Assembly (NCBI GenBank): GCA_038321615.1
Contig: JBBQFC010000018.1
Coordinates: 1-51,504 of the forward strand
From: JBBQFC01 sp038321615
GTDB lineage: Bacteria > Bacteroidota > Bacteroidia > Flavobacteriales_D > Cryomorphaceae
Reading direction: 5' to 3'
Length of the DNA stretch: 51,504 nt
The position numbers and the translations under genes are program-made. Under the pieces are notes generated by a model. The model was not told the origin of the DNA and searched no databases. It saw only the letters and a program-made list of their open reading frames with translations. Positions 35,770-43,983 of this stretch are shown here, piece after piece (position 1 is the first letter of the stretch; each line of letters starts with the position of its first letter).

Positions 35770-36588
35770 TTATTTCACCGGGTACCGTGCCGTCAACATG
35801 CGTTGGAACCACGCCCGCGGGAGTATGCGGTTGAGCACGATGGATAATTTCTGCACGAGGGTAGCCACTGGATAGTTGATTTTTGGCTTGGGTGCAGCCA
35901 CAATTTTTGACACTACGCGTGCCACCAAAACCGGATTTTTCGCCTTTAGCACGTCGTCGGAGATGCGTTTATATTGCTCAGTAAAGACTTTATGAAAGGG
36001 CGATGCTCCAGTAAATCCGCGAGCCGCTACTTGTCTATTTGCGTTGATATTGGTGTGGAAATCGCCCGGCTGCACAATGCTCACGTAAATATTCCATTGG
36101 GCAAGCTCCATGCGCATGGTTTCGGAAAAACGCTCGATGGCGCTCTTACTCGCGGAGTAAATTCCCCGGAAGGGAAGTCCAAAATTGGCTGCGAGACTCG
36201 AAATATTGATGATTTTTCCACTACCCTGGGCACGCATTTGGGGTATCACGGCGCGGCAACAAGTCAAAAGGCCAAATACGTTGGTTTGAAAGAGGCGGAA
36301 GGTTTCTTCAGTAGTAGCGTCTTCGACGGCTCCGGCCATACCCGAACCGGCATTATTTATCAAAACGTCAATGCGTCCTTCTACAGAAATTACTTGCTGC
36401 ATGGCGGCATGTATGGAAGCGTCGCTGCTGAGATCGAGGGTTATAAGAGTGAAACCCTCGGGGGTGGGAGTGGGGTGCACAGCACGCGTGGTGGCATACA
36501 CCGTGTGGCCTTCACCACTTAATTGTAGCGCGATTGCTCGCCCTATACCTGATGTACCACCGGTTATAACTATAACCTTCTTCTCCAT
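35770..36588 (-). CDS. Short-chain dehydrogenase/reductase (SDR)
   Basis: 272-residue NAD(P)-dependent oxidoreductase. Visible motifs: TGGTSGIG near the N-terminus, NNAGSGMAG, ISSLAANFG with the catalytic Ser, and YSASKSAIE with Tyr and Lys. The C-terminal part resembles SDRs acting on lipids or ketones, but the substrate is unknown. ATG 36588 (MEKKVIVITGG) is chosen over 36618. It lies downstream of a near-perfect promoter and upstream of ndk on the same strand. Confidence 0.9.
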   Translation of the reverse strand: MEKKVIVITGGTSGIGRAIALQLSGEGHTVYATTRAVHPTPTPEGFTLITLDLSSDASIHAAMQQVISVEGRIDVLINNAGSGMAGAVEDATTEETFRLFQTNVFGLLTCCRAVIPQMRAQGSGKIINISSLAANFGLPFRGIYSASKSAIERFSETMRMELAQWNIYVSIVQPGDFHTNINANRQVAARGFTGASPFHKVFTEQYKRISDDVLKAKNPVLVARVVSKIVAAPKPKINYPVATLVQKLSIVLNRILPRAWFQRMLTARYPVK

Positions 36589-36704
36589 ATATGAAAAAAA
36601 AGTGGGCAAGCTACTCACATCGCACCGCTACAACCACATACCCTTGCTTTCTTCCGAATCTGGGGGAGTTCTGCAGGAGCTGGTCGTGTGAGACTTGCCC
36701 GGCG

Positions 36705-36735
36705 CAAAAGTACAAATGATTGATGTCCGTGCAAA
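36705..36735 (-). promoter_or_regulatory. Consensus Bacteroidota promoter for the SDR gene
   Basis: Minus strand: TTTG (36735-36732), 19-nt spacer, TACTTTTG (36712-36705). This is an exact fit to TTTG-N19-TAnnTTTG. The leader to ATG 36588 would be about 110 nt. Confidence 0.8.
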
Positions 36736-36760
36736 AAAATCATTTGAATTCATCTGTGTT

Positions 36761-36768
36761 TATATTTG
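36761..36768 (+). promoter_or_regulatory. -7 element for the DUF4199-glycosyltransferase operon
   Basis: TATATTTG matches TAnnTTTG and lies 23 bp upstream of ATG 36792. The nearest TTTG upstream has only a 14-nt spacer. It is divergent from the SDR promoter in the same intergenic region. Confidence 0.55.
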
Positions 36769-36791
36769 CCAAGCTTCTATACCCTATCAAA

Positions 36792-37334
36792 ATGAAAAAA
36801 CCCATCATTCAAATTGCTGTCGTAATGGCAGCTGTCAGCATTCTTCTCTTTCTGACTCAAACTATCTACATCGGTGGATGGTTGTATTTTTCCGTGCTTG
36901 GTTTGATAGCCATCGCCCTTTCGATCATCGTTCCCGTTTATGTTTTACGGCAGTATCGAAAAGGACAACAAGACCGTTTGACCTTTGGCGAAGCTTTTAT
37001 GATCGCCTTTTTTGGGGTTGCTCTGGGCTCATTGGTGGCTACGGTATTTCAGGTGTTCTATACATCGGTGGTTGATCCTGACTTTCCGGGCAGGGTAGCA
37101 ATGGCTACCGTAGAAATGACGCATGGATTCGTAGCTGGTCAAATCGACGATGAAGCCCTTGATACCATATTGCGAGAAGCTGAGAAAGACGCATTAGAGC
37201 GCTATACCCTCCTTGGTGCGCTCAAAGGGTTTGGTATTGGAATGATCATTATGGCTGTTATTGCGCTCATCATAGCCGCCGTAATGAAGCGCCAACCCGA
37301 ATCGGCTTTTAATAAAGATATAATTGACGCTTAA
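36792..37334 (+). CDS. DUF4199 family membrane protein
   Basis: 180-residue inner-membrane protein with four hydrophobic segments (about 7-25, 30-50, 70-95 and 145-168). A polar stretch between the third and fourth (about 100-140) is rich in Glu and Asp. This is the layout of the DUF4199 family, common in Bacteroidota and often placed directly upstream of a GT2 glycosyltransferase, as here (9-bp gap). Function unknown. ATG 36792 gives a normal basic N-terminus (MKKPIIQIA); an in-frame ATG at 36720 lies upstream of the promoter element. Confidence 0.82.
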   Translation: MKKPIIQIAVVMAAVSILLFLTQTIYIGGWLYFSVLGLIAIALSIIVPVYVLRQYRKGQQDRLTFGEAFMIAFFGVALGSLVATVFQVFYTSVVDPDFPGRVAMATVEMTHGFVAGQIDDEALDTILREAEKDALERYTLLGALKGFGIGMIIMAVIALIIAAVMKRQPESAFNKDIIDA

Positions 37335-37343
37335 AAGTACCGC

Positions 37344-38327
37344 GTGATATCAATCGTAATCCCACTTTACAATGAAGCTGAATCCTTGCCCGAACTCATC
37401 GAGTGGATAGAAACGGTTTGCACTAAAAATGCCTTGGCTTCAGAAATAATTCTCATCGACGACGGCAGTACTGATCAGTCGTGGGCGGTGACTGAAGCCC
37501 TCGCCAAGCGCTATCAAAACATCCGCGCCGTGAAGTTTGCACGCAATTATGGCAAAGCGGCTGGCCTTCAAACCGGTTTTAATCTTGCTCAAGGCGACGT
37601 GGTGATCACCATGGATGCCGACCTGCAAGATTCGCCCGAAGAGATACCCGAATTGGTCCGTATGATTCGAGAGGACGGATACGATTTGGTATCGGGCTGG
37701 AAAAAGAAGCGGTACGATCCAATCACCAAAACACTGCCCACCAAGCTTTACAATTGGGCGACCCGCAAAATGTCGGGTATTCAACTTCACGATTTCAACT
37801 GCGGCCTAAAGGCTTACCGAGCTCCTGTGATAAAGCACATAGAGGTGTATGGCGATATGCACCGCTATATCCCCGTTTTGGCGAAACGCATCGGTTATGG
37901 CAATATTGCCGAGAAGGTTGTGGAGCACCGAGCCCGCAAATATGGCACCACCAAATATGGCATTTCGCGCTTCATTCGCGGCCCGCTCGATTTGCTTACA
38001 GTGAGCTTCGTTTCAAAGTACGGTAAGCGCCCTATGCACTTGTTTGGACAGGCCGGAGCGATTATGTTTTTAATCGGTTTCGGCGTATTCGCGTACATCG
38101 GTGGAATGAAAATTTACGCCATTTGGCATGACCACACGGCTAAAAACATCGCCGATATGTCGATATTTTATGTGGCCCTTACTGCGATGATTATAGGAAC
38201 CCAGCTTTTCATTGGCGGTTTTCTTGCCGAATTATTACGCGGGGTTTCTCCAGATCGGAATAAGTATGTGCTCGATCAAGAGATCAATATTTCGCGAAAG
38301 GAGCCGGTCTATGCTCCAAAGCTTTAG
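37344..38327 (+). CDS. Family 2 glycosyltransferase with C-terminal membrane helices (DPM1/GtrB-like)
   Basis: 327-residue membrane-associated transferase. The GT-A domain begins at ISIVIPLYNEAESLPEL and contains the IDDGSTDQSW and TMDADLQDSPEEIP (DxD-type) motifs. The C-terminal part has two hydrophobic helices (about 235-258 and 275-300). It resembles polyprenyl-phosphate sugar transferases such as dolichyl-phosphate mannose synthase or GtrB, so the product is probably an undecaprenyl-phosphate sugar. The start codon is GTG at 37344. The stop overlaps convergent mnmA by 4 bp. Confidence 0.9.
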   Translation: MISIVIPLYNEAESLPELIEWIETVCTKNALASEIILIDDGSTDQSWAVTEALAKRYQNIRAVKFARNYGKAAGLQTGFNLAQGDVVITMDADLQDSPEEIPELVRMIREDGYDLVSGWKKKRYDPITKTLPTKLYNWATRKMSGIQLHDFNCGLKAYRAPVIKHIEVYGDMHRYIPVLAKRIGYGNIAEKVVEHRARKYGTTKYGISRFIRGPLDLLTVSFVSKYGKRPMHLFGQAGAIMFLIGFGVFAYIGGMKIYAIWHDHTAKNIADMSIFYVALTAMIIGTQLFIGGFLAELLRGVSPDRNKYVLDQEINISRKEPVYAPKL

Positions 38328-39487
38328 GTAATTACGCCTGAACCAACCAGCTCTTCGCCGGTGTACCAAGCCAAGAACTGACCTGAAGCAACTCCGCGTT
38401 GGGGTGTATCGAAGATGCAAAAAAGCGTTTCACCGTCGAACACCAATTGCGCCCCCACCAGCTTTTGCCGATAACGAATGCGTACATCGAACCTGTGTTC
38501 TTCACCAGCTTTTAAAGTTAAATCGGGCCTTATCCAATGCGTGTCGGGCGCTGCTACGCGCAGTCCTTTTCGGTAGAGACCCGGGTGGTCTTCACCTTGC
38601 CCGGTATACACGGTGTTTGTTTCTATATCAGTGCCAATTACAAACAGCGGTTTCTCCTTACCACCCACATGAAGCCCTTTGCGCTGGCCTACGGTGAAAT
38701 AATGCGCTCCCTGATGACGACCCACTTCTCGGCCGCGGTTGGCAGCGAGCTCATGGGTTTGGCTCAAAGTAGTTAATTCCTCATTGGGGTAAGATGCTAT
38801 AGCTTCCAACGGGAGTTCTACAATCGGGCCTTCGAGTGGCTTCAGTTGCTGCTGCAAAAAGTCGGGAAGGCTAATTTTCCCAACAAAACAGAGCCCTTGA
38901 GAATCTTTCTTTTCGGCTGTTACCAAACCTTCACGGGCGGCAATGGCGCGCACTTCCGATTTTTGCAAATGGCCGATGGGGAAGAGGGCTTTTGCCAACT
39001 GATCTTGGGTGAGCTGGCAGAGAAAATAACTTTGATCTTTACCCGGATCAAGTCCCGCCAGCAGGCGATACATGGGTTTGCCAGCGATTTCTACTTCTCC
39101 TTTTCGGCAATAATGACCCGTGGCCACATAATCGGCGCCGAGGCTAAGAGCCGTTTTCATGAAAATATCAAATTTGATTTCGCGGTTGCAAAGCACGTCT
39201 GGATTGGGCGTACGACCCGCGGCGTACTCGGCAAACATATAATCCACAATCCGGGTTTTGTATGCTTCGCTCAGATCAATTACCTGAAATGGGATTCCAA
39301 GCGATTGAGCCACTAACATAGCGTCTTGGCTATCTTCGATCCAAGGACATTCATTGGCGAGTATCACCGACTCGTCATGCCAGTTCTTCATAAAGAGTCC
39401 GATAACTTCATACCCTTCTTCGCGCAGCAAATACGCTGCTACACTCGAGTCTACACCGCCCGATAAACCTACTACTACCCTTTTCAT
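38324..39487 (-). CDS. mnmA: tRNA-specific 2-thiouridylase MnmA
   Basis: Thiolates the wobble uridine (U34) of Lys, Glu and Gln tRNAs using ATP and a sulfur relay. 387 residues with the PP-loop SGGVDSSVAAYLL, the first catalytic Cys in NPDVLCNREIKFD and the second in KDSQGLCFVGKI. FTVGQRKGLHVGG and the C-terminal beta-barrel complete the family pattern. Monocistronic; its promoter overlaps the 3' end of the DUF481 pseudogene. Confidence 0.96.
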   Translation of the reverse strand: MKRVVVGLSGGVDSSVAAYLLREEGYEVIGLFMKNWHDESVILANECPWIEDSQDAMLVAQSLGIPFQVIDLSEAYKTRIVDYMFAEYAAGRTPNPDVLCNREIKFDIFMKTALSLGADYVATGHYCRKGEVEIAGKPMYRLLAGLDPGKDQSYFLCQLTQDQLAKALFPIGHLQKSEVRAIAAREGLVTAEKKDSQGLCFVGKISLPDFLQQQLKPLEGPIVELPLEAIASYPNEELTTLSQTHELAANRGREVGRHQGAHYFTVGQRKGLHVGGKEKPLFVIGTDIETNTVYTGQGEDHPGLYRKGLRVAAPDTHWIRPDLTLKAGEEHRFDVRIRYRQKLVGAQLVFDGETLFCIFDTPQRGVASGQFLAWYTGEELVGSGVIT

Positions 39488-39505
39488 GATGCCAAAAATG
39501 CCCTA

Positions 39506-39533
39506 CAAAGGTAAGGCAAATTAGAGCGACCAA
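39506..39533 (-). promoter_or_regulatory. Probable promoter of mnmA
   Basis: Minus strand: TTG (39533-39531), 17-nt spacer, TACCTTTG (39513-39506), 18 bp upstream of ATG 39487. The upstream part lies within the last codons of the decayed DUF481 gene. Confidence 0.6.
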
Positions 39534-40554
39534 CCCAGCCCTGTGATGATCACGTAGTCGCTTCTAGAAGCACCTGCCGTCGGGCGGCTGCGTAATTGAG
39601 CGGTTTCCCCGATTTAATGTAGAAGTTGAAAGGCAGGTTGTGGCTGATATCGAATCGAAAGTCGATCCAATTTCGCCCAGCTTCTGTGAAACAAGGGCAC
39701 CAGCACATATTTGAAAAAAGGTTAATATCGCCAATATCGTAAAGGCTGAGATCAGATTTAACTACACCTTCGTAACTATCGCGATTTGGGCTCATTATCA
39801 TAGTCCCCGGGTCTTGGCGCGAAACTTCGTAGTTGAAAGCAATGCCCGGAAAGCAGTTGACATACCATTCAAGATTGCGGGCAAAGAATTAACCACCATC
39901 AACTTGCCCGGTCTTACGCAGGTGGAAAAGCTGCTCGATATTCAAAAGCCTATTGATGCTCAATCCAAGAAATATACTGTTTCTAAACTACCAATTACCA
40001 CTTATACTGGCATCTATTCGGCGGGTGGGTGCGGCATCATTTTGGGAACTTCGAACTTGGTTATAAGTGGTGTTAAGAATCCAATCATAGGTCTTGTATC
40101 CGAGGTTGCTTTGCATATTCAATTGTTGAAGGTTATTTGCATTGGTAAAACTCAAACCTACATCGATCGATGCCGAAATTTTTTCCCAAAACCATTTTTT
40201 AATTGTCGTGCGCAAACTACTTGGTCAACAGCTACAATTATCAAATCAACGGGCTTTTAATCATCAAACTGTCTGCGGCGGTTGCGCTCATCTGGACGCT
40301 TGGCAGCACTCGTCGGTCGGTAAGCGCAATAGTAAAAGATTGATCAGAGAATAGTTCGGGTACTTTTTCCCAATCAACTTTAAAGTCGGTGTCGCTGTAG
40401 TCCGTTTCTATGGTAAGAACCCTTTATTCATGTCCTTTATTTCACCTACCACTACGTTGCCTGCTTTGAAAACAATACTGTCTTTTTGAACTAAAGTACT
40501 TCAGGAAGTCACAATTAATGCAGTTGTTTTTATTAGGGTTCTTCTGTTTTTAAT
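39521..40554 (-). pseudogene. Degenerate DUF481-family outer-membrane protein gene
   Basis: Fragments of one protein can be read in order on the minus strand but in changing frames. A signal-like start has ATT where ATG is expected (40554) and an in-frame TGA. Then comes KDSIVFKAGNVVVGEIKDM, which runs into a stop; IETDYSDTDFKVDWEKV resumes after a 1-nt loss in TTCTTACCATAG (near 40417-40430). Further on are ISASIDVGLSFTNANNLQQ, RIDASISGNW, FFARNLEWYVN, DLSLYDIGDINLFSN, FRFDISHNLPFNFYIKSG and a final GASRSDYVIITGLGWSL with TAA at 39521. This is the layout of DUF481/YdiY-like beta-barrels with their N-terminal small domain. At least two frameshifts and several stops rule out a working product. 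Confidence 0.88.
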
Positions 40555-40714
40555 GGCTGAAAAATATAGGTCTCGGTAGTTTTGGAAAAATTAAATTTGA
40601 AGAATACTCCTAAGCAACTTAACATCAAATCGGTTCGTCCTAGTTGAACTTGGGAATACAAGGAAATTTTTAATTCGTTGACCTTTACTTAATATACGTT
40701 GATTGCGAAATGCC

Positions 40715-40722
40715 TATATTCG
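40715..40722 (+). promoter_or_regulatory. Possible -7 element for the diheme protein operon
   Basis: TATATTCG lies 40 bp upstream of ATG 40763 and is one base off consensus. A TTG upstream has only a 13-nt spacer. Confidence 0.35.
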
Positions 40723-40762
40723 AAGCATCTTTGTTGAAACCAAATAAGCAGGGAAAGTGTTT

Positions 40763-41851
40763 ATGACTAGAAATGTGTTGTTGGGGCTCTTTGTAGCCAT
40801 TTTGTGCAGCTGTGGAAGCGATGATGATGCAATACCGCCCGTTACGCCGCCTGTTGATACTGTTTCACCAGTAGTTTTTGATTTAACCGAAGTGCCGTAT
40901 GGCAAGCTCTCCGATTACTTATTTTTTGAAGGATCGATCGCCGATCAGAATCCATCATTAGGCGTATTGCCATACGATGTTATCACGCCGCTTTTCAGCG
41001 ATTACTCCAAAAAGAAGCGATTTCTTTGGATGCCCGATAGCGTGAAGGCGTCTTACAACGGCGACCACGACATTTTGCAGTTTCAGGATGGCACAGTGAT
41101 GCTCAAAACGTTTTACTACGACAACGTACAGCCTGCAAATACGCGTCGCAACATTGAAACACGCATGGAATTTATGCGAGATGGGGTTTGGGAATTTGCG
41201 GAATATGTGTGGAACGAAGACCAAACCGAAGCCTTTCTCGATCTCAGCGGAAGTTTCACCCCAGTGAGTTGGATGGACGAACAAGGTGAAATTCAAAATG
41301 TAAATTGGCGTATTCCTGCTCAAGCCGAATGCCATACCTGTCATAAAGTTGGAGATAATTCGATTCCCATTGGCCCTAAGCCGCAGAACATTAACAAGAT
41401 GTACAATTATTCGGACGGAGTAAAAAATCAACTCGAAAAATGGGTAGCAATGGGTTACCTGGAAGCTGGTTATCCCACGAATATTATAACAGTAGCCGAT
41501 TACGCCGATCCCGATGCTGATATTGAAGAGCGTGTTCGCGCCTACCTCGACATGAATTGTGCGCACTGCCACCGCCAAGGTAGCCATTGTGATTATCGCC
41601 CTGTACGATTTGCCTATAGCGAAACAGTTGACCCGAATAACCTTGGCATTTGTGTGGAACCCGATCAGCAATTTGATCCGAGTTTGACCCACATAATTAC
41701 GCCCGGCAACGTCAACCGGTCGATGTTACATTTCAGAATGAATACGAACGAAGAAGATAAGCGCATGCCGCTTCTAGGTCGGACTATTATACATCAAGAA
41801 GGCGTGCAACTTATTACCGATTACATAAACAGCTTGGAAGGCCCTTGCTAA
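40763..41851 (+). CDS. Diheme c-type cytochrome lipoprotein, SO2930/HNE_0200-like
   Basis: 362 residues. Signal peptide with lipobox (AILCSC) predicts a lipid-anchored envelope protein. A Pro/Thr linker leads to a domain of about 150 residues with YGKLSDYLFFEG and LPYDVITPLFSDYSKKKRF, the hallmark of the SO2930/HNE_0200-like family. Two covalent haem motifs follow, CHTCH (190-194) and CAHCH (266-270). A C-terminal segment with RMPLLGR and a helix ends the protein. Likely an electron-transfer or redox enzyme at the cell surface; no substrate is known. ATG 40763 is preferred to GTG 40757. It lies 31 bp upstream of a secreted FG-GAP protein. Confidence 0.88.
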   Translation: MTRNVLLGLFVAILCSCGSDDDAIPPVTPPVDTVSPVVFDLTEVPYGKLSDYLFFEGSIADQNPSLGVLPYDVITPLFSDYSKKKRFLWMPDSVKASYNGDHDILQFQDGTVMLKTFYYDNVQPANTRRNIETRMEFMRDGVWEFAEYVWNEDQTEAFLDLSGSFTPVSWMDEQGEIQNVNWRIPAQAECHTCHKVGDNSIPIGPKPQNINKMYNYSDGVKNQLEKWVAMGYLEAGYPTNIITVADYADPDADIEERVRAYLDMNCAHCHRQGSHCDYRPVRFAYSETVDPNNLGICVEPDQQFDPSLTHIITPGNVNRSMLHFRMNTNEEDKRMPLLGRTIIHQEGVQLITDYINSLEGPC

Positions 41852-41882
41852 GTAAAATTTAAACCACTTAACCAATTTAACC

Positions 41883-43880
41883 ATGAGATTACCTTTACTC
41901 TTTGCCGCCGCGCTGGCATCAGCCGCCGGATATGCTCAAAGCACCTGCGAAACGGCGACGCCCGTATCTGCAGGGTTGCACGTAGTTGACACCATACAAG
42001 GGCAATTGCCTATGCCGGTATGCGCCCAGAATGGAAACGGTGAAACAAACGCTGGAGAATGGTACACGTACACCGCCGCGGATAACCACACCATAACGAT
42101 CACTAGCTCTTTACCCCAAAATGAAGGACGCGACACGCGTGTCCATATTTATACCGGTACTTGTGATGAATTATTCTGCTTGGCTGGCGATGACGATGCA
42201 GGAGAAGTTTACCTCTCTATTACTGTTTTTGTTGTGCTCGAAGGACAAACGGTTTATATTGCTTGGGACAATAGATGGGATAGTAATGGATTTGACTGGG
42301 GACTAATCGAAGCTCCATACATAGCACCGGCTGTAAGTTTCGTAGCTACTTCTATTGAAGGCGTTGGAAGCAAGTTGGGCGTGGTCGATATGAATGGCGA
42401 TTACCTCGACGATGTGGTAGCAGTAAGCAATGTAACCGGAAACATTTTCATTAATTATCAAACGGCTGAAGGAACTTTGAATCCAGTCAGTGTAGGCAAC
42501 GAAGCAGCCACTTTCTATCCATCGTGGAGCATGACGGCTGGCGACTTGGATAATAATGGTTATAACGACCTCATGTTTGGTGGCGGTTCCGGAGTTTCTT
42601 TTATGTTTGCCAATGCTGATGGTACTGGGTTTACGGAATTAAGCGGCTCGGAATATGTTTTTTCGCAGCGCGGAAATATGGTCGATATAGATAACGATGG
42701 AATCCTCGACGCCTTTATGTGCCACGACGTTGAACCCAACGTTTATTACATGAGCGATGGAAATGGGGGTTTAACATTTTTTCAGGGCGGCATCGGTGAT
42801 GTAGAAAATGGTGGTAATTATGGTTCTGTTTGGATCGATTACGATCTCGATGGCGATATTGACCTCTTTCTAGCGAAATGCCGCGGCGGCAACTCATCGG
42901 CTAAAATCAATGAATTGCACCGCAATAATGGCGATGGAACTTTCACTAATGTGGCGCCCGAACTCGGTCTAAACGACCCGCTTCAAACCTGGTCATCGGC
43001 CTGGGGCGATTACGACAATGATGGCGACCTCGACGTATTCATCGGAGCAAGCACTTTCAGCGATGGGGTGCATAAAATGCTAGAGAATAATGGCGATGGT
43101 ACTTTTGTCGATATTTCGCTTTCGACGGGTCTTACCGAAATTTCAGGTACTGGCATCGAAAACATTTGTAGGGATTTCGACAACGATGGCTACCTCGATA
43201 TTCTTGGGTTAGGAGGTAGGCTTATGATGAATAACGGCGATTGGTCTTTTACAGAGCAGGACATTCAATTTGGGAACGGTCCTGTGGGTGATTTAAACGA
43301 TGACGGCTTCCTGGATGTAGTTAATCAGCAGGTGTATATGAATCAAGGAAATGACAACAACTACCTTGTAATATCAACTCAAGGAACGATGAGTAACTCC
43401 AATGGCGTTGGAGCTATGGTATATGTTTATACACCTACCCATAATCTTATGCGACAAGTAATCAGCGGCGACGGTTTCCGATACATGAGCAGTTTGAACG
43501 TACACTTCGGATTGGGTGAAGAAGCCCAAATTGATAGTGTTTACGTGGTATGGCCATCAGGTTTGACCGATACCTATGTGGATGTGCAAAGTAATACCCA
43601 TTTCACTGCGGTAGAAGGAGCACAGCCCACGGCGGTAAGCGATCGAAAAGGTCCGGAATTCTTGATTTACCCGAACCCAACCCGGGACTTGATTTTTATC
43701 GATACCCCGCAGACTTACAGCACCGCAACTTACCGCCTGTTTGACGTGTCAGGCCGCTTAGTAGCCGAAGGCCGCTTGGTGAGCAATACCATCAACGTTT
43801 CGGATGTGAAATCAGGCGTTTATGTGTTGTCAGTTAATTTTGACGGACTTACTTCCGAACGAAAATTTGTGAAGCAATAA
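41883..43880 (+). CDS. Secreted FG-GAP/VCBS repeat protein with ASPIC/UnbV domain and T9SS signal
   Basis: 665 residues. Signal peptide (MRLPLLFAAALASAAGYAQ). A beta-rich N-terminal domain with paired Cys (about 20-140) precedes a beta-propeller with seven calcium-type DxDxDG-like loops (for example DMNGDYLDD, DLDNNGYND, DYDNDGDLD, DLNDDGFLD). An ASPIC/UnbV region lies at about 490-580 (GVGAMVYVYTP, FGLGEEAQIDSVYVVWPSG). A type A T9SS sorting domain ends it (LIYPNPTRD...). Probably displayed or released at the cell surface. Co-transcribed with the diheme protein upstream; a strong terminator follows. Confidence 0.92.
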   Translation: MRLPLLFAAALASAAGYAQSTCETATPVSAGLHVVDTIQGQLPMPVCAQNGNGETNAGEWYTYTAADNHTITITSSLPQNEGRDTRVHIYTGTCDELFCLAGDDDAGEVYLSITVFVVLEGQTVYIAWDNRWDSNGFDWGLIEAPYIAPAVSFVATSIEGVGSKLGVVDMNGDYLDDVVAVSNVTGNIFINYQTAEGTLNPVSVGNEAATFYPSWSMTAGDLDNNGYNDLMFGGGSGVSFMFANADGTGFTELSGSEYVFSQRGNMVDIDNDGILDAFMCHDVEPNVYYMSDGNGGLTFFQGGIGDVENGGNYGSVWIDYDLDGDIDLFLAKCRGGNSSAKINELHRNNGDGTFTNVAPELGLNDPLQTWSSAWGDYDNDGDLDVFIGASTFSDGVHKMLENNGDGTFVDISLSTGLTEISGTGIENICRDFDNDGYLDILGLGGRLMMNNGDWSFTEQDIQFGNGPVGDLNDDGFLDVVNQQVYMNQGNDNNYLVISTQGTMSNSNGVGAMVYVYTPTHNLMRQVISGDGFRYMSSLNVHFGLGEEAQIDSVYVVWPSGLTDTYVDVQSNTHFTAVEGAQPTAVSDRKGPEFLIYPNPTRDLIFIDTPQTYSTATYRLFDVSGRLVAEGRLVSNTINVSDVKSGVYVLSVNFDGLTSERKFVKQ

Positions 43881-43904
43881 ACATCTACAAATACAATTTT
43901 TTGG

Positions 43905-43926
43905 AGCATCGCCTTCGGGCGATGCT
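43905..43926 (+). terminator. Strong rho-independent terminator
   Basis: AGCATCGCC, the stable TTCG tetraloop and GGCGATGCT form a perfect 9-bp stem followed by a run of T (43926 onward). It ends the diheme/FG-GAP operon just before the GT4 promoter. Confidence 0.93.
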
Positions 43927-43952
43927 TTTTTTTTCTTCTCTTATTTTTTCTA

Positions 43953-43979
43953 TTGACACTCTGCCAATCCTTACTTTCG
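43953..43979 (+). promoter_or_regulatory. Promoter of the GT4 glycosyltransferase operon
   Basis: TTG (43953-43955), 16-nt spacer, TACTTTCG (43972-43979). The GTG start codon is only 5 nt past the -7 element, so the transcript is probably leaderless. Confidence 0.6.
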
Positions 43980-43983
43980 CCGT

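Noticed and set aside
39814..40260. Forward open frame of 148 codons opposite the DUF481 pseudogene
   Set aside because: The minus strand carries recognisable DUF481 sequence in pieces; the forward frame resembles nothing and lacks a promoter.
40958..41692. Antisense frame (244 codons) opposite the diheme gene
   Set aside because: The forward strand has two CxxCH motifs and a lipoprotein signal; the reverse frame has no protein-like features.
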